Assembly (NCBI GenBank): GCA_036268775.1
Contig: DATATM010000011.1
Location: forward strand, 18,912 to 82,911
DNA from: DASZIT01 sp036268775
Lineage (GTDB): Bacteria; Actinomycetota; Acidimicrobiia; Acidimicrobiales; RAAP-2
Reading direction: 5' to 3'
DNA: 64,000 bases
The notes beneath the pieces were generated by a model. It ran no database searches. It saw only the letters and a program-made list of their open reading frames with translations, and was not told the origin of the DNA. Shown here one piece after another: positions 25,056-33,265 of this stretch. Both the position numbers and the translations under genes were made by a program. Within the stretch, counting starts at the first letter, position 1. Every line of letters begins with the position of its first letter.

Positions 25056-26318
25056 GTGGTCATCGGGGCGGCGCTCGCTTCGCTGTTGGCCGCCATCGGC
25101 TGGCGATCGGGGCGCTGGCGCCGGCAGCTGGTCATCGGCGTCCCGGTGGCTGTCGTCATCCCGGCGGCCGCCGCCTTGGTCCTCCATGTCACCGGTGCCT
25201 ATCCGAGCCGGTTCCCGGTGGGGGCCTTTCTCTGGGGTGGGGTCTGGGTGTTGGCGGTGGCGGCGGCGGTGGTGGGGTGGCCGGGTTCGACCGGATGGCT
25301 ACGGGCGCTGTCGGTGGTCGCCGTCATCCTGACCGCAGTGGTGGTGGCCGATTCGCTCAACGCCGCCTACGTCCGTTACCCCACCCTCGGACGGCTGGCG
25401 GATCTGGACGCGGTGAACCTGGTTCCGAACGCCCAGCTGCAGGTGATTCGGGATGCGGTGGCCAAGTCCGGCCGGCTCCCGACCCGGGGAGTGGTGATCA
25501 CCGCCCACATTCCCGTCCCGGTCTCCAAGTTCAATGCCCACGACGCCTTCGTGTACCTGCCGCCGGCCTGGTTCGCCACCCCGCCCCCGGTGCTGCCGAC
25601 CCTGATCCTGCTGCCGGGAGAACCGGGGAGCTCGGCGGACTGGACCCAGACCGGGAGGGCCGACCACATCGCCGACCAATTCGCGTCGGCCCACCAGGGG
25701 CTGGCTCCGATCATCGTGATGCCCGACCCCAACGGCTTTCTGACCGTCGACACCGAGTGCGTGAACAGCAGCGCTTTCGGCCAGGCCGAGACCTATCTGG
25801 TCCGGGACGTCCCCGCCTACGCCCGGGGCACTTTCGATGCCAATGAGGGCCCACGGACCTTGGCGGTGGCCGGGTTGTCGGCCGGCGGCTTCTGTGCGGT
25901 GAACCTCGCCCTCCGGAATCCGACCGTCTTCCCCTTCTTCGCCTCCTATTCGGGGTTGGCCACCCCGGTGTACCAAGAGGACCCGCGATCCGACACCGTC
26001 AAGATCCTCTTCGGGGGGTCGAACGAGGCCTTCCAGCAGAACAATCCGCTCATCTTGCTGAAGGACCACACCTACCCGGGCCTGGCCGGTTGGTTGGCGG
26101 TGGGGAAGGACGATGCCCGACCGTTGGCGGCGGCCAAGCGCCTCCAGCCGCTGGCCGAGGCGGCCGGGATCGACACCTGCATCGAGACACTTTCCGGCGG
26201 CCATGATTTCGGCGTCTGGAGCCAGGCGTTCACCGACTCCCTGCCGTGGCTGTCCTGGAAGTTGGGTCTCACCCCCCAGCCCGCCGACGAACCCGCTACC
26301 TGCACGCCGGGTCGATGA
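25056..26318 (+). CDS. Membrane-anchored alpha/beta hydrolase (esterase/antigen-85-like fold); start uncertain
   Basis: About 420 residues: N-terminal membrane helices, then an esterase domain (from ~150) with nucleophile Ser275 in GLSAGGFC and a C-terminal His in GGHDFGVW. It is a paralogue of the gene at 26555-27862. Homology to that gene continues upstream to codon 25008 (ERSVNISIISGWLP against ELVINFSIITGWFP), directly after an in-frame TGA, but this stretch has no ATG, GTG or TTG, so either GTG 25056 or a rare codon such as ATC/ATT is used. Probably acts outside the membrane on an ester substrate. Confidence 0.8.
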   Translation: MVIGAALASLLAAIGWRSGRWRRQLVIGVPVAVVIPAAAALVLHVTGAYPSRFPVGAFLWGGVWVLAVAAAVVGWPGSTGWLRALSVVAVILTAVVVADSLNAAYVRYPTLGRLADLDAVNLVPNAQLQVIRDAVAKSGRLPTRGVVITAHIPVPVSKFNAHDAFVYLPPAWFATPPPVLPTLILLPGEPGSSADWTQTGRADHIADQFASAHQGLAPIIVMPDPNGFLTVDTECVNSSAFGQAETYLVRDVPAYARGTFDANEGPRTLAVAGLSAGGFCAVNLALRNPTVFPFFASYSGLATPVYQEDPRSDTVKILFGGSNEAFQQNNPLILLKDHTYPGLAGWLAVGKDDARPLAAAKRLQPLAEAAGIDTCIETLSGGHDFGVWSQAFTDSLPWLSWKLGLTPQPADEPATCTPGR

Positions 26319-26329
26319 ACCGATAGGAG

Positions 26330-26402
26330 TGCGCCCCGGGGGACTCGAACCACCCAACCTGCGGATTAAGAATCCGCTGCTCCACCGTTGAGCTAGGGGC
26401 GC
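26330..26402 (-). tRNA. tRNA-Lys (anticodon CTT)
   Basis: A 73-nt cloverleaf on the minus strand. The 7-bp acceptor stem GCGCCCC/GGGGCGC (26402-26396 with 26337-26331), the D-arm, the anticodon arm GCGGA-TTCTTAA-TCCGC with anticodon CTT, and the T-arm with GGTTCGAGTCC are all complete. CCA is not encoded. It lies between two paralogous esterase genes that face each other. Confidence 0.95.
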
Positions 26403-26426
26403 AGGGTGATCCTAAGGGTGGGCCTT

Positions 26427-26463
26427 GGCGATTGCAACCGCTTCCCGCCAGCGGTTGATCGCC
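26427..26463. terminator. Strong hairpin between tRNA-Lys and the esterase paralogue
   Basis: GGCGAT and CAACCGCT pair with AGCGGTTG and ATCGCC around a 7-nt loop, giving 14 bp with a 2-nt bulge. No T-run follows on either strand. It could stop read-through from the plus-strand esterase gene, or separate the minus-strand esterase from the tRNA, with which it lies in line. Confidence 0.5.
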
Positions 26464-26533
26464 CCCGATTCCTGGAAAGGCAGGCGTCGCTCCTCGCCTC
26501 CGTCCGCTCAATCGATGGGCCGGGCTTCCCGCC

Positions 26534-26551
26534 ATAGGCCGGCCGGCCTAT
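26534..26551. terminator. Perfect 18-bp palindrome just after the minus-strand esterase stop
   Basis: ATAGGCCGGCCGGCCTAT is perfectly self-complementary and begins 3 nt beyond the TGA (26555-26557) of the esterase gene. It can form a GC-rich hairpin and is a candidate intrinsic terminator without a U-tract, as is common in high-GC actinobacteria. Confidence 0.45.
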
Positions 26552-26554
26552 TGC

Positions 26555-27862
26555 TCAATGGATGGGGGGAGTGCATTTGGCCGGAGAGCCGGTCGGGGCC
26601 GGAGTGAGGCCGAGCTTCCAGGACAGCCAAGGAAGGGAGTCCTTGAAGGCCCGCGTCCAGAACGGGAAGTCGTGTCCCCCGGTGGGGGTCAGTAGACAGG
26701 CTTGCGACAGCCCGGCCTTGGTGGCCAGCGTATGGAGCGAAATCGCGGTGGGGAGTTGGGGGTCCTGGAGGCCGGCTTCGAACCACGCCGAGGTGCCGGG
26801 GAATTTGTTGTTGGTCAGCAAGATGGTGGGATCGAACTTGTTGTATTCCGCCACCGAGCCATTGAAGAGGGTGTTGATGGTGACCTGGGTGTCGGACGTC
26901 TCATAGGTGAGGATGGCGTAACCCGAGTAGGTGGCGAAGTCCGGGAAGATCTTCGGGTTGCGCAAGGCCAGCACCTCCGCACAGGTCCCGCCGGCCGACA
27001 GGCCGGCCACCGCAAATGAGTGGGCCCCGGTGTTGGCGTTGAATTCGGTACGCATGTAGGCGGGAAGATCCACGGTCAGGTAGGTCTCGGCATTGCCCAA
27101 CTTGCTGTTCACGCATTCGGAGTCCTGGGCGGTGCCGTTGGCATCCGGCATGACGATGATCGGGGCCGTCCCCCCGTGCAGGGCGGCGAACTCGTTGGCG
27201 GTGGTGTCGGCGAACGCCGCCCGGGTCCAGTCGGAGGGCATGCCGGGATACCCGGCGATCAACACGATGACCGGGAGGGCGGGCTCAGGATTGTGGAACC
27301 AGGCCGGGGGGAGGTAGACCTCGGCTTGGGCCGCCTGGAACTTGGAGAGGGTGGGCGGGATGGTCACGTTGATGGTGTCGCCGTGATCGGGAAGCTTCCC
27401 CGTATCCCGTACCTGGTCCCGGATGGCCTGGAGGGCGGGGAGACTGGTGAAGTTGGCGGCATCCTTGCCCAGGGCCCGGTCGAGGGTCGGGTAGTAGCCG
27501 AACTGCTGGTTGATCACGGTGGCGGCGGCCAGGAAGCAGAACAAGATGGCGATGATGGAGAGCGGGCGGAGGACCCAGCCGCCCTTCGGCCAACCGAGGA
27601 TGGCTGACACCAGCGCGAAGATGACCAGCCAGGCCCAGAGGTAGAAGGTCCGGGGAAAGTCGTCCGGCACGAACTGGAAGAAGTGGATGGACAGGGCGAG
27701 CAGGATGGTGAGCAAGAAGGCGGCCGGCAGCCCGAACACCAGCTGGGCCTTCCAGGCTCCGTCCCTCCATCCCACGGTGACCAGCAACGAAACCAGTGCC
27801 ACCGTGATCACCACGACAGGGAACCATCCAGTGATGATGGAGAAGTTGATGACGAGTTCCAT
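26555..27862 (-). CDS. Membrane-anchored alpha/beta hydrolase (esterase/antigen-85-like fold)
   Basis: 435 residues. Four N-terminal membrane helices (about residues 8-118) anchor a C-terminal esterase domain with nucleophile Ser289 in VAGLSAGGTC and a catalytic His in TGGHDFPFW (about residue 404). The PPAWFHN region and SAGG elbow resemble the esterase/antigen 85 family, whose members include mycolyltransferases; acyl transfer or ester cleavage at the outer membrane face is plausible but unproven. It is a paralogue of the gene at 25056 (similar helix spacing and KFQAAQAEVYLPPAWF-type block) in opposite orientation. Confidence 0.85.
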   Translation of the reverse strand: MELVINFSIITGWFPVVVITVALVSLLVTVGWRDGAWKAQLVFGLPAAFLLTILLALSIHFFQFVPDDFPRTFYLWAWLVIFALVSAILGWPKGGWVLRPLSIIAILFCFLAAATVINQQFGYYPTLDRALGKDAANFTSLPALQAIRDQVRDTGKLPDHGDTINVTIPPTLSKFQAAQAEVYLPPAWFHNPEPALPVIVLIAGYPGMPSDWTRAAFADTTANEFAALHGGTAPIIVMPDANGTAQDSECVNSKLGNAETYLTVDLPAYMRTEFNANTGAHSFAVAGLSAGGTCAEVLALRNPKIFPDFATYSGYAILTYETSDTQVTINTLFNGSVAEYNKFDPTILLTNNKFPGTSAWFEAGLQDPQLPTAISLHTLATKAGLSQACLLTPTGGHDFPFWTRAFKDSLPWLSWKLGLTPAPTGSPAKCTPPIH

Positions 27863-27934
27863 AGGGCGTGTGGCAAGACCCTACTGCCCGGAGTCGTGCG
27901 TTTCAGGGTTGCGTCAGGGTGACCCCGACCCGGC

Positions 27935-29260
27935 TTATTTGCGCGGTTTGGTGGTGGTGGTCGTCGGGGTCGGGGGGGTCGGGTACGCCGAGGACATGGC
28001 GAAGAAGTCCCGGGCCCAATAGGAGGCGAAATAGCGCCCGGCGGTGCCGGTCATTTGGGGCAGCAGCATGGTCCCGTTGTCGGGGGTGGCCGCCCCGTAG
28101 GGCGAGGTGGGACTGTAATAGGAGTAGTTGACCCAGTCGGTATTGATGTCGAGCTCCATCGCCCGGGTGGCGCCGGCCCGGACCAGGATGTCGGCCAGGT
28201 CGGTGATGTTGAGGCCCGGGCCCCCGACGTAGACGAGGGCACCGCTGGCGGTCACCCCGAGGCCGGAGCGGTAGACGTAGACGGCACCTCCCAGGGTGTT
28301 GCCCCACTGGGTGGTGTCGCTGGCGTTCAGCCCGGCCACCGGTTGGCCGCCGTCCACGATGAGGTCGAGGTTCTGGCGCACCGCGACCACGTTCGGGGTC
28401 AGGGTGGCATCCCGCCCCCAGTCGGCGACGGTCATGGTGCCGTCGTTGTAGATCACCGCCGAGGCTGCTCCGTTCCGCAGCGCGGTCAGGGTCTTGCCGT
28501 CGGTGTAGTAGCCACCGTTGGACTGTCCGGACAGGAAGCCGGCGTTGAACGCCGACACCAGGGAGTTGGCCGCCGTCGCCTGGACCGGGGCGGTATGGGT
28601 GAACGGCCCACCACCGGGAATCTGGCTACCGGAATAAAGGGTGGCATGCAGCAGCTTGGTGTCCATCCACGCCACCCCGACCACATAGCTGGTGTGGATG
28701 GCGTCGGGTCGCAGTTCGGTGGTGTAGACGGCCGGAACCCCGTCCACCAACCGGCCGACCGGGGACCACTGTCCCTCGCCGGCCACCGCCGGGGTGGCGA
28801 ACGGAGCCATGGCGACGGGGACCGGCAGATGGGGAGGCCCGGCGGCCACCGTGGTCGGGGTGGAGACCGGGGTCTTGATCGCCCCGGTCGGTACCGTGCC
28901 CCCGACCTTCGGAGCGTGGTGGCTGTACCAGATGTTCTCGACCTTGTTGACGATGGAGCCGGCCCCGTTCTGGCGGGCCCATTCGGCGAAACGGGAGCTC
29001 ATCGACGTCCCGTAGGCGGGGTTGGTCAACGCCCCGCCGAGGGAGATGGCCAGCCAGATCAACAGGATGGCCAGGAGGCCGCCGATGATGGCGAGCATCC
29101 GGCGCCGACGGTAGATCTGCTCCTGGCGGGCCCGCACCCGGCGCAGGTTGCGGCCCCGGGCACGATGGGCCGGGCCCTTGGCGGGGCCACTCGGCCGGGG
29201 TTGTGACGATCGGGGGCGCTCGGCGGTCTCTACCACGGGAATTTCCTGAGTATCTTGCAT
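27935..29260 (-). CDS. Membrane-anchored phosphodiester glycosidase (NAGPA-like)
   Basis: 441 residues. A basic N terminus and one membrane helix (LAIIGGLLAILLIWLAISLG, about 56-75) are followed by an NAGPA-type domain (about 215-440) with NAGFLSGQSNGGYYTDGK, NLDLIVDGGQP, and GATRAMELDIN near the end. The family cleaves phosphodiester-linked sugars, in animals uncovering mannose-6-phosphate and in bacteria acting on wall or capsule polymers. This one should act outside the membrane. ATG 29260 is the first sensible start; upstream residues are non-coding in character. Confidence 0.85.
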   Translation of the reverse strand: MQDTQEIPVVETAERPRSSQPRPSGPAKGPAHRARGRNLRRVRARQEQIYRRRRMLAIIGGLLAILLIWLAISLGGALTNPAYGTSMSSRFAEWARQNGAGSIVNKVENIWYSHHAPKVGGTVPTGAIKTPVSTPTTVAAGPPHLPVPVAMAPFATPAVAGEGQWSPVGRLVDGVPAVYTTELRPDAIHTSYVVGVAWMDTKLLHATLYSGSQIPGGGPFTHTAPVQATAANSLVSAFNAGFLSGQSNGGYYTDGKTLTALRNGAASAVIYNDGTMTVADWGRDATLTPNVVAVRQNLDLIVDGGQPVAGLNASDTTQWGNTLGGAVYVYRSGLGVTASGALVYVGGPGLNITDLADILVRAGATRAMELDINTDWVNYSYYSPTSPYGAATPDNGTMLLPQMTGTAGRYFASYWARDFFAMSSAYPTPPTPTTTTTKPRK

Positions 29261-29615
29261 GCCCGCTCGCCTAGAGCACGCGGGATGAGGGGACGAGCGT
29301 CCCCGTGCGGAGGACCCATCGCGACCCGCGGAACTCCGATGAAATCCCACCGGTGGCGCCGGCTGATCCATGCATTGACGCGATGATACGAGGATCGGGC
29401 ACTAGAGGTCGAAGTTTAGCGGGGGCGCCAAGGATGAGGGGGTCGAGCCGGATCCCACCGCTTTGACCAGCCTCTCTCGGGTTGTCGACCTCATTTCGGG
29501 TGAAATTCTCTCCTTCCCGCCAGTACACTGCCGAACCGTGGAGTCCGGATGTCCAATGCCGACCGGGGAGTCGGCTTGGGTCGTCGTCGCACTCCCTTCC
29601 CGGGAGTAGGCACCG
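29261..29615. other. Intergenic region between divergent genes, with promoter and small ORF
   Basis: This 355-bp gap holds a candidate promoter (TACACT at 29524-29529) and a 23-codon ORF leading into the antiporter gene. The rest, 29261-29520, has no convincing ORF, tRNA or known riboswitch; I looked for a c-di-AMP riboswitch, which sometimes precedes ion transporters, and saw no match. Confidence 0.5.
29538..29609 (+). CDS. Possible 23-codon leader ORF upstream of the antiporter
   Basis: GTG 29538 lies 8 nt after TACACT (29524-29529), the leaderless geometry seen at other genes here. The ORF ends with TAG at 29607-29609, 6 nt before the antiporter GTG, and its last codons contain the GGGAG ribosome site of that gene. 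Translation could therefore couple to or attenuate antiporter synthesis. The peptide (MESGCPMPTGESAWVVV...) has no domain. Existence of the product is inferred. Confidence 0.4.
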   Translation: MESGCPMPTGESAWVVVALPSRE

Positions 29616-30875
29616 GTGGCGGAATCGTGGATCCCGACGCTGGTCCTGATCGCCGGAATCGCGGTGCTGGCTCCAATTCTGGCCGATTTCAGCGGGAAAT
29701 TGGGGATCCCCGAAATGGTGATCGAGATCGTGTTGGGGATCGTGGTCGGCTCCAGCGTCTTGAACCTGGCCCATACGGGGACGGTGGTCAACGCCTTTTC
29801 CGACATGGGCCTGGCCTTTTTGATGTTCCTGGCCGGCTTCGAACTGGATCTTCTCCGGATCCGCGGCCGGCCACTCCATCTCGCTACGGTGAGCTGGGTG
29901 ACGTCGGCGGCACTGGCGGTGGTGATCTCCTTGGCGGCGGTGGCCACCGGGCTGGAGCACGACCCGGTGGTGTTCGGACTCACCCTCACCACCACCGCCC
30001 TCGGGACCCTCCTGCCGGTGATCCGCGACGCCGGTGTCCTCGAATCCGAGTTCGGACGCCACGTGATGGCGGTCGGGACCGTCGGGGAGTTCGGCCCCAT
30101 CGTGGCGGTGGCCGTGTTCCTCACCCAGCGGGATCCCACCATCACCATCCTGTTGTTGGTGGCCTTCGCCGGCATCGCGGTCGGTGCCGCCATCCTCGCC
30201 ACCCGGACCCAGCAGCCTCGGGTCTTGGCCATGTTGAAGCGACACCTGCATTCCAGCTCCCAACTCCCGGTCCGTATCGCCGTCCTCCTCATCTTCTTGC
30301 TCGTCTACCTGGCGTTCACCCTCGGACTCGATGTGCTGCTGGGAGCGGTGGCCGCCGGGATCGTCGTCCGGCTGTTCGCCGAAGGGGAGGACAGCCCGAT
30401 CGTCCAGGGAAAGCTGGAGGCGATCGGATTCGGGTTTCTGATCCCGATCTTCTTCGTCGTCAGTGGCATGACCTTCGATCTCCATGCACTGTTCGACAAG
30501 CCGAGCGCCGCCCTCCGCATCCCGCTCTATCTCGTCCTCTTCCTGGTGGTGAGGGGAGCTCCGGCGCTGCTGGTCTACCGCCGGCAGCTGCCGAAGCGCG
30601 AGCTGATGCCGCTGGGGCTCTTCTCGGTCACCGGGCTGCCCCTGATCGTGGTGATTGCCGACATCGGGGTGGCCGCCGGCAAGATGACCCACGAGAACGC
30701 CGCCGCGCTGATCGCCGCGGGGATCCTCTCGGTCCTCATCTTCCCGATCACCGGATTGCGGTTGCTGCAGCCGGGCGGGGGCCGAACCCGGCCCGGGGGG
30801 CCGGCCCCGGCTTCGTCCCCTTCGCCCACGTATCTGGGGCCGGACGAGGTTCCCCCCTCCCCGGCCCGGGGCTGA
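29616..30875 (+). CDS. Cation/proton antiporter (CPA2-type, Kef/NapA-like)
   Basis: 419 residues with about 12-13 membrane helices. ISGKLGIPEMVIEIVLGIVVG-like opening helices, FLMFLAGFELDLLRI and LGLDVLLGAVAAGIVVRLF match the Na+/H+ exchanger (CPA2) fold; the unwound TM4 region TTTALGTLLPVIRDAG is visible. No regulatory RCK/TrkA-N domain follows. It exchanges Na+ or K+ for protons across the inner membrane. GTG 29616 has a GGGAG site located inside a short upstream ORF. Its stop lies 1 nt from that of the convergent gene. Confidence 0.9.
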   Translation: MAESWIPTLVLIAGIAVLAPILADFSGKLGIPEMVIEIVLGIVVGSSVLNLAHTGTVVNAFSDMGLAFLMFLAGFELDLLRIRGRPLHLATVSWVTSAALAVVISLAAVATGLEHDPVVFGLTLTTTALGTLLPVIRDAGVLESEFGRHVMAVGTVGEFGPIVAVAVFLTQRDPTITILLLVAFAGIAVGAAILATRTQQPRVLAMLKRHLHSSSQLPVRIAVLLIFLLVYLAFTLGLDVLLGAVAAGIVVRLFAEGEDSPIVQGKLEAIGFGFLIPIFFVVSGMTFDLHALFDKPSAALRIPLYLVLFLVVRGAPALLVYRRQLPKRELMPLGLFSVTGLPLIVVIADIGVAAGKMTHENAAALIAAGILSVLIFPITGLRLLQPGGGRTRPGGPAPASSPSPTYLGPDEVPPSPARG

Positions 30876-30876
30876 G

Positions 30877-31941
30877 CTACGCCGTCGTCGACCACAGGGT
30901 GAGCTGTGGCTCTTCGGGGTCGGACAATCGGTGGTACCCCGGCAGCTCGTCCATCGGGGTGTCGAGGTAGATCTTCGCCTCCGGGGGGTGGGCGAAGCGC
31001 CCGTGACTCCACCGGATCTCGATGTGGCCGGCGGCCGTCCAGGGCTCGAGGGACTCCCGGCGGCGAGGCCGATAGCGGCAGCTCCAGTCGACCCGGGGCT
31101 GGCCCGCCGCCCCCGGAAGGATCTCGAAGGCGACCACCTCGAACTCATCCCGCCAGTCCCAGGGGCTGGAGATCCGGTATTGGACGGGCTGGCCGGTGCG
31201 CCGATCGATCCCCAGCACGAAGTAGGGGGCACTGCCGATCCGCAGCAGGCGCCACACCATCAGCTCCGACCCGGTGCCGGCTTCCTCCAGCCGGCGCCGC
31301 CAGCGCTCGGCTGACTCCCGACTCACGGTGGCACAGAGTCGGGCATAGGCGGCCTGGGTGTCGGGGCTGGGATAGGACCGACCCGCCAGCGCGTCCCGAA
31401 GCTCCCGATGCTGTTCCTTGGTGCAGAGCCCGGGGGACGGCGGCAAGTCGGTCAACCCGGTGGCCTCCAGGCAGCCCCGGTAGAGGGCCAGCAACTCGTC
31501 GGGGGCCACCACCTCGAACCAGTCGGATCGGTCCCAGGCTCCGGCGATGGCCAACAACCCCTCGAACAGACGGGCCGGGGAGGTATTGGCCAGAATGTCG
31601 GACTCGTACTTGCAGCTGATCAGGTAGACGTGGTCGATGCGAAGGTCGATGGGTGCCACTTCGTCACCCGGGGCCCGCCGGCCGCCGGTCCACTCGATGA
31701 TCCTGGGGGTGCGACCCCGCAACCCGTCGGGGGCGGCCAACATGGATCGCCCGTTCTCGAAGGCCACCCGGAATTCGGCCGCGAAGGCGCCGGAGGTGTG
31801 AATGGCCTGGAGCCGGTCCCAGGTCTCCGGCCCGATCCTCAGCGCCTCGGGGCGGCGGGCCAGGGCGTGGGAGAGGTCGGGGTATCCGAGGGTGCCGAGG
31901 GCGGTCCCGAGCTCGGTGACGGTCGTCCGGTCATCGGGCAC
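30877..31941 (-). CDS. Unknown protein, possible PD-(D/E)XK nuclease-like fold
   Basis: 354 residues; I do not recognise the family. Between residues ~50 and 125 there is a pattern like a PD-(D/E)XK core: an N-terminal helix with E56 (AAEFRVAFENGRSM), a PID (about 98-99) and a strand ending HVYLISCKYES (SCK at 109-111). A C-terminal domain (about 225-350) is rich in Trp and Arg. It starts (GTG 31941) 27 bp after the beta-propeller lipoprotein on the same strand, so it may be the last gene of that operon. A nuclease role is only a suggestion. Confidence 0.6.
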   Translation of the reverse strand: MPDDRTTVTELGTALGTLGYPDLSHALARRPEALRIGPETWDRLQAIHTSGAFAAEFRVAFENGRSMLAAPDGLRGRTPRIIEWTGGRRAPGDEVAPIDLRIDHVYLISCKYESDILANTSPARLFEGLLAIAGAWDRSDWFEVVAPDELLALYRGCLEATGLTDLPPSPGLCTKEQHRELRDALAGRSYPSPDTQAAYARLCATVSRESAERWRRRLEEAGTGSELMVWRLLRIGSAPYFVLGIDRRTGQPVQYRISSPWDWRDEFEVVAFEILPGAAGQPRVDWSCRYRPRRRESLEPWTAAGHIEIRWSHGRFAHPPEAKIYLDTPMDELPGYHRLSDPEEPQLTLWSTTA

Positions 31942-31968
31942 GATGGGGTCCCCGGTCGACGGCGCGGC

Positions 31969-33252
31969 TCACGGCCCGGCGACGTGCTCGATGATCGACT
32001 CCCCGACCGCCACGCACTGGGAGCTGGAAGAACAGACCATCCCGAGCAGCGGCTCCGGAGAGGTGACGGTGGTGGCACCCTTCCATGGCTTGGTCGCCGC
32101 CCCGGTGAACAGCAGTACTCCCGAGGTGGCGGAGCTGGCGATGGTGCTGCCGACCGCCGCACAGGTGTCGACCCCGATGCACGACACCCCGAAGAAGGCG
32201 GCCACCGAGTCCGGCGTCGGTTGGCTGGCCCAGGTGGCTCCGCCGTTGGCGGTAGTGAAGACCAGGCCATGGCCGGTCCGGGCCACGTTCGGGGTGGCGG
32301 CGGTGGTCCCCACCACCGCACACCGGGCTCCGGCCAGACCCACCGCCGGGGTGGTGGTGGTCGGGGCCGTGCTGGTGGGGGCGGTCGGGACGGTGACCCC
32401 GCCTCCCGCCGTGCTCCCCGGCACCGATCCGGCCTGGTCGGCCGGGCCTTGGACGCAGGAGACGCTGTTGAGCGATCCCGAACCGGTCGGAATCGCCACC
32501 GTCGACCAGCTGGTCCCCCCGTTGGAGGTGGCCACTACCGAACCCGCCACTTGGACGGCGCCGACCACGGTGTGACCGGTCGCCCAACAGTGCTGGTCAT
32601 CGACGCAGGACACCCCGCTGGCGCCGGCGGTGCCTCCCGCCAGGGTGCCCGATTGGCTCCAGCTGACGCCAGCGGACGTCGAGACCAGCGCCACATCGCC
32701 GGCGCCGAGCGACCCGATGGCCAGGCACCTCCGATCGGTCCGGCAGGTCACCGCGGTCACGTCGCCGATGGCGGCCGGCACTGTCGCCTGGGACCAGCTG
32801 GTCCCCCCGTTGTTGGTGGTGATGGCGATGCCCTGGTTGCCCTGCCCCTGGCCGACCGCCACACACTGGACCGGGGTGCTGCAGGCAATCGCGCTGAGGT
32901 AGGCGGCGGTGGGCGGGATCGGCTGGGCGGTCCAGTTGGCTCCCCCATTGGAGGTGGCGATGAGAGCGGCTCCGTTGGGGGCGCCGCCACTGCCGACGGT
33001 GGAGCCGACCGCCCAGCATTTGGTGGCCGAGAAGCAGGTGACCGCCACCAGCGAATTGACGGGAGGCGGCGGCGCCAACGGGACCAGCGACCCGCTCCAG
33101 GGCGACCCGGCTTTGAAGGGGATGGGGGGCAGAGTGGCGGAGGTATTGCCGGCGGAAGGTTTGGCCGGTCCGTGGGTACAGGCAGCCAGGACGGCGCCCA
33201 ACAACACCAGACCCAGCGCGTCCCGGGCTCGTCGGCGGACCCCTCCTCTCAT
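31969..33252 (-). CDS. Secreted lipoprotein with seven-repeat BNR/Asp-box beta-propeller
   Basis: 427 residues. A signal peptide with lipobox (LLGAVLAAC, Cys about 25) leads into about seven repeats of ~50 residues. Each has an Asp-box-like turn (TSNGGTSWS, TTNNGGTSWS, TTANGGATWA) and a paired-cysteine motif such as VTCFSATKCWAVG, IACSTPVQCVAVG and VSCIGVDTCAAVG. Seven such pairs fit a seven-bladed propeller with one disulfide per blade. The fifth pair is split by a ~50-residue Thr/Pro-rich insert. Such propellers occur in sialidases and the assembly factor Ycf48, but no catalytic residues are evident, so a binding role is likelier. Follows the RDD gene by 13 bp. Confidence 0.82.
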   Translation of the reverse strand: MRGGVRRRARDALGLVLLGAVLAACTHGPAKPSAGNTSATLPPIPFKAGSPWSGSLVPLAPPPPVNSLVAVTCFSATKCWAVGSTVGSGGAPNGAALIATSNGGANWTAQPIPPTAAYLSAIACSTPVQCVAVGQGQGNQGIAITTNNGGTSWSQATVPAAIGDVTAVTCRTDRRCLAIGSLGAGDVALVSTSAGVSWSQSGTLAGGTAGASGVSCVDDQHCWATGHTVVGAVQVAGSVVATSNGGTSWSTVAIPTGSGSLNSVSCVQGPADQAGSVPGSTAGGGVTVPTAPTSTAPTTTTPAVGLAGARCAVVGTTAATPNVARTGHGLVFTTANGGATWASQPTPDSVAAFFGVSCIGVDTCAAVGSTIASSATSGVLLFTGAATKPWKGATTVTSPEPLLGMVCSSSSQCVAVGESIIEHVAGP

Positions 33253-33265
33253 GTCGGAAAGGGGA

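Noticed and set aside
29261..29537. c-di-AMP or other riboswitch upstream of the antiporter
   Set aside because: No conserved riboswitch core could be matched by eye; only a -10-like box and a short ORF are supported.
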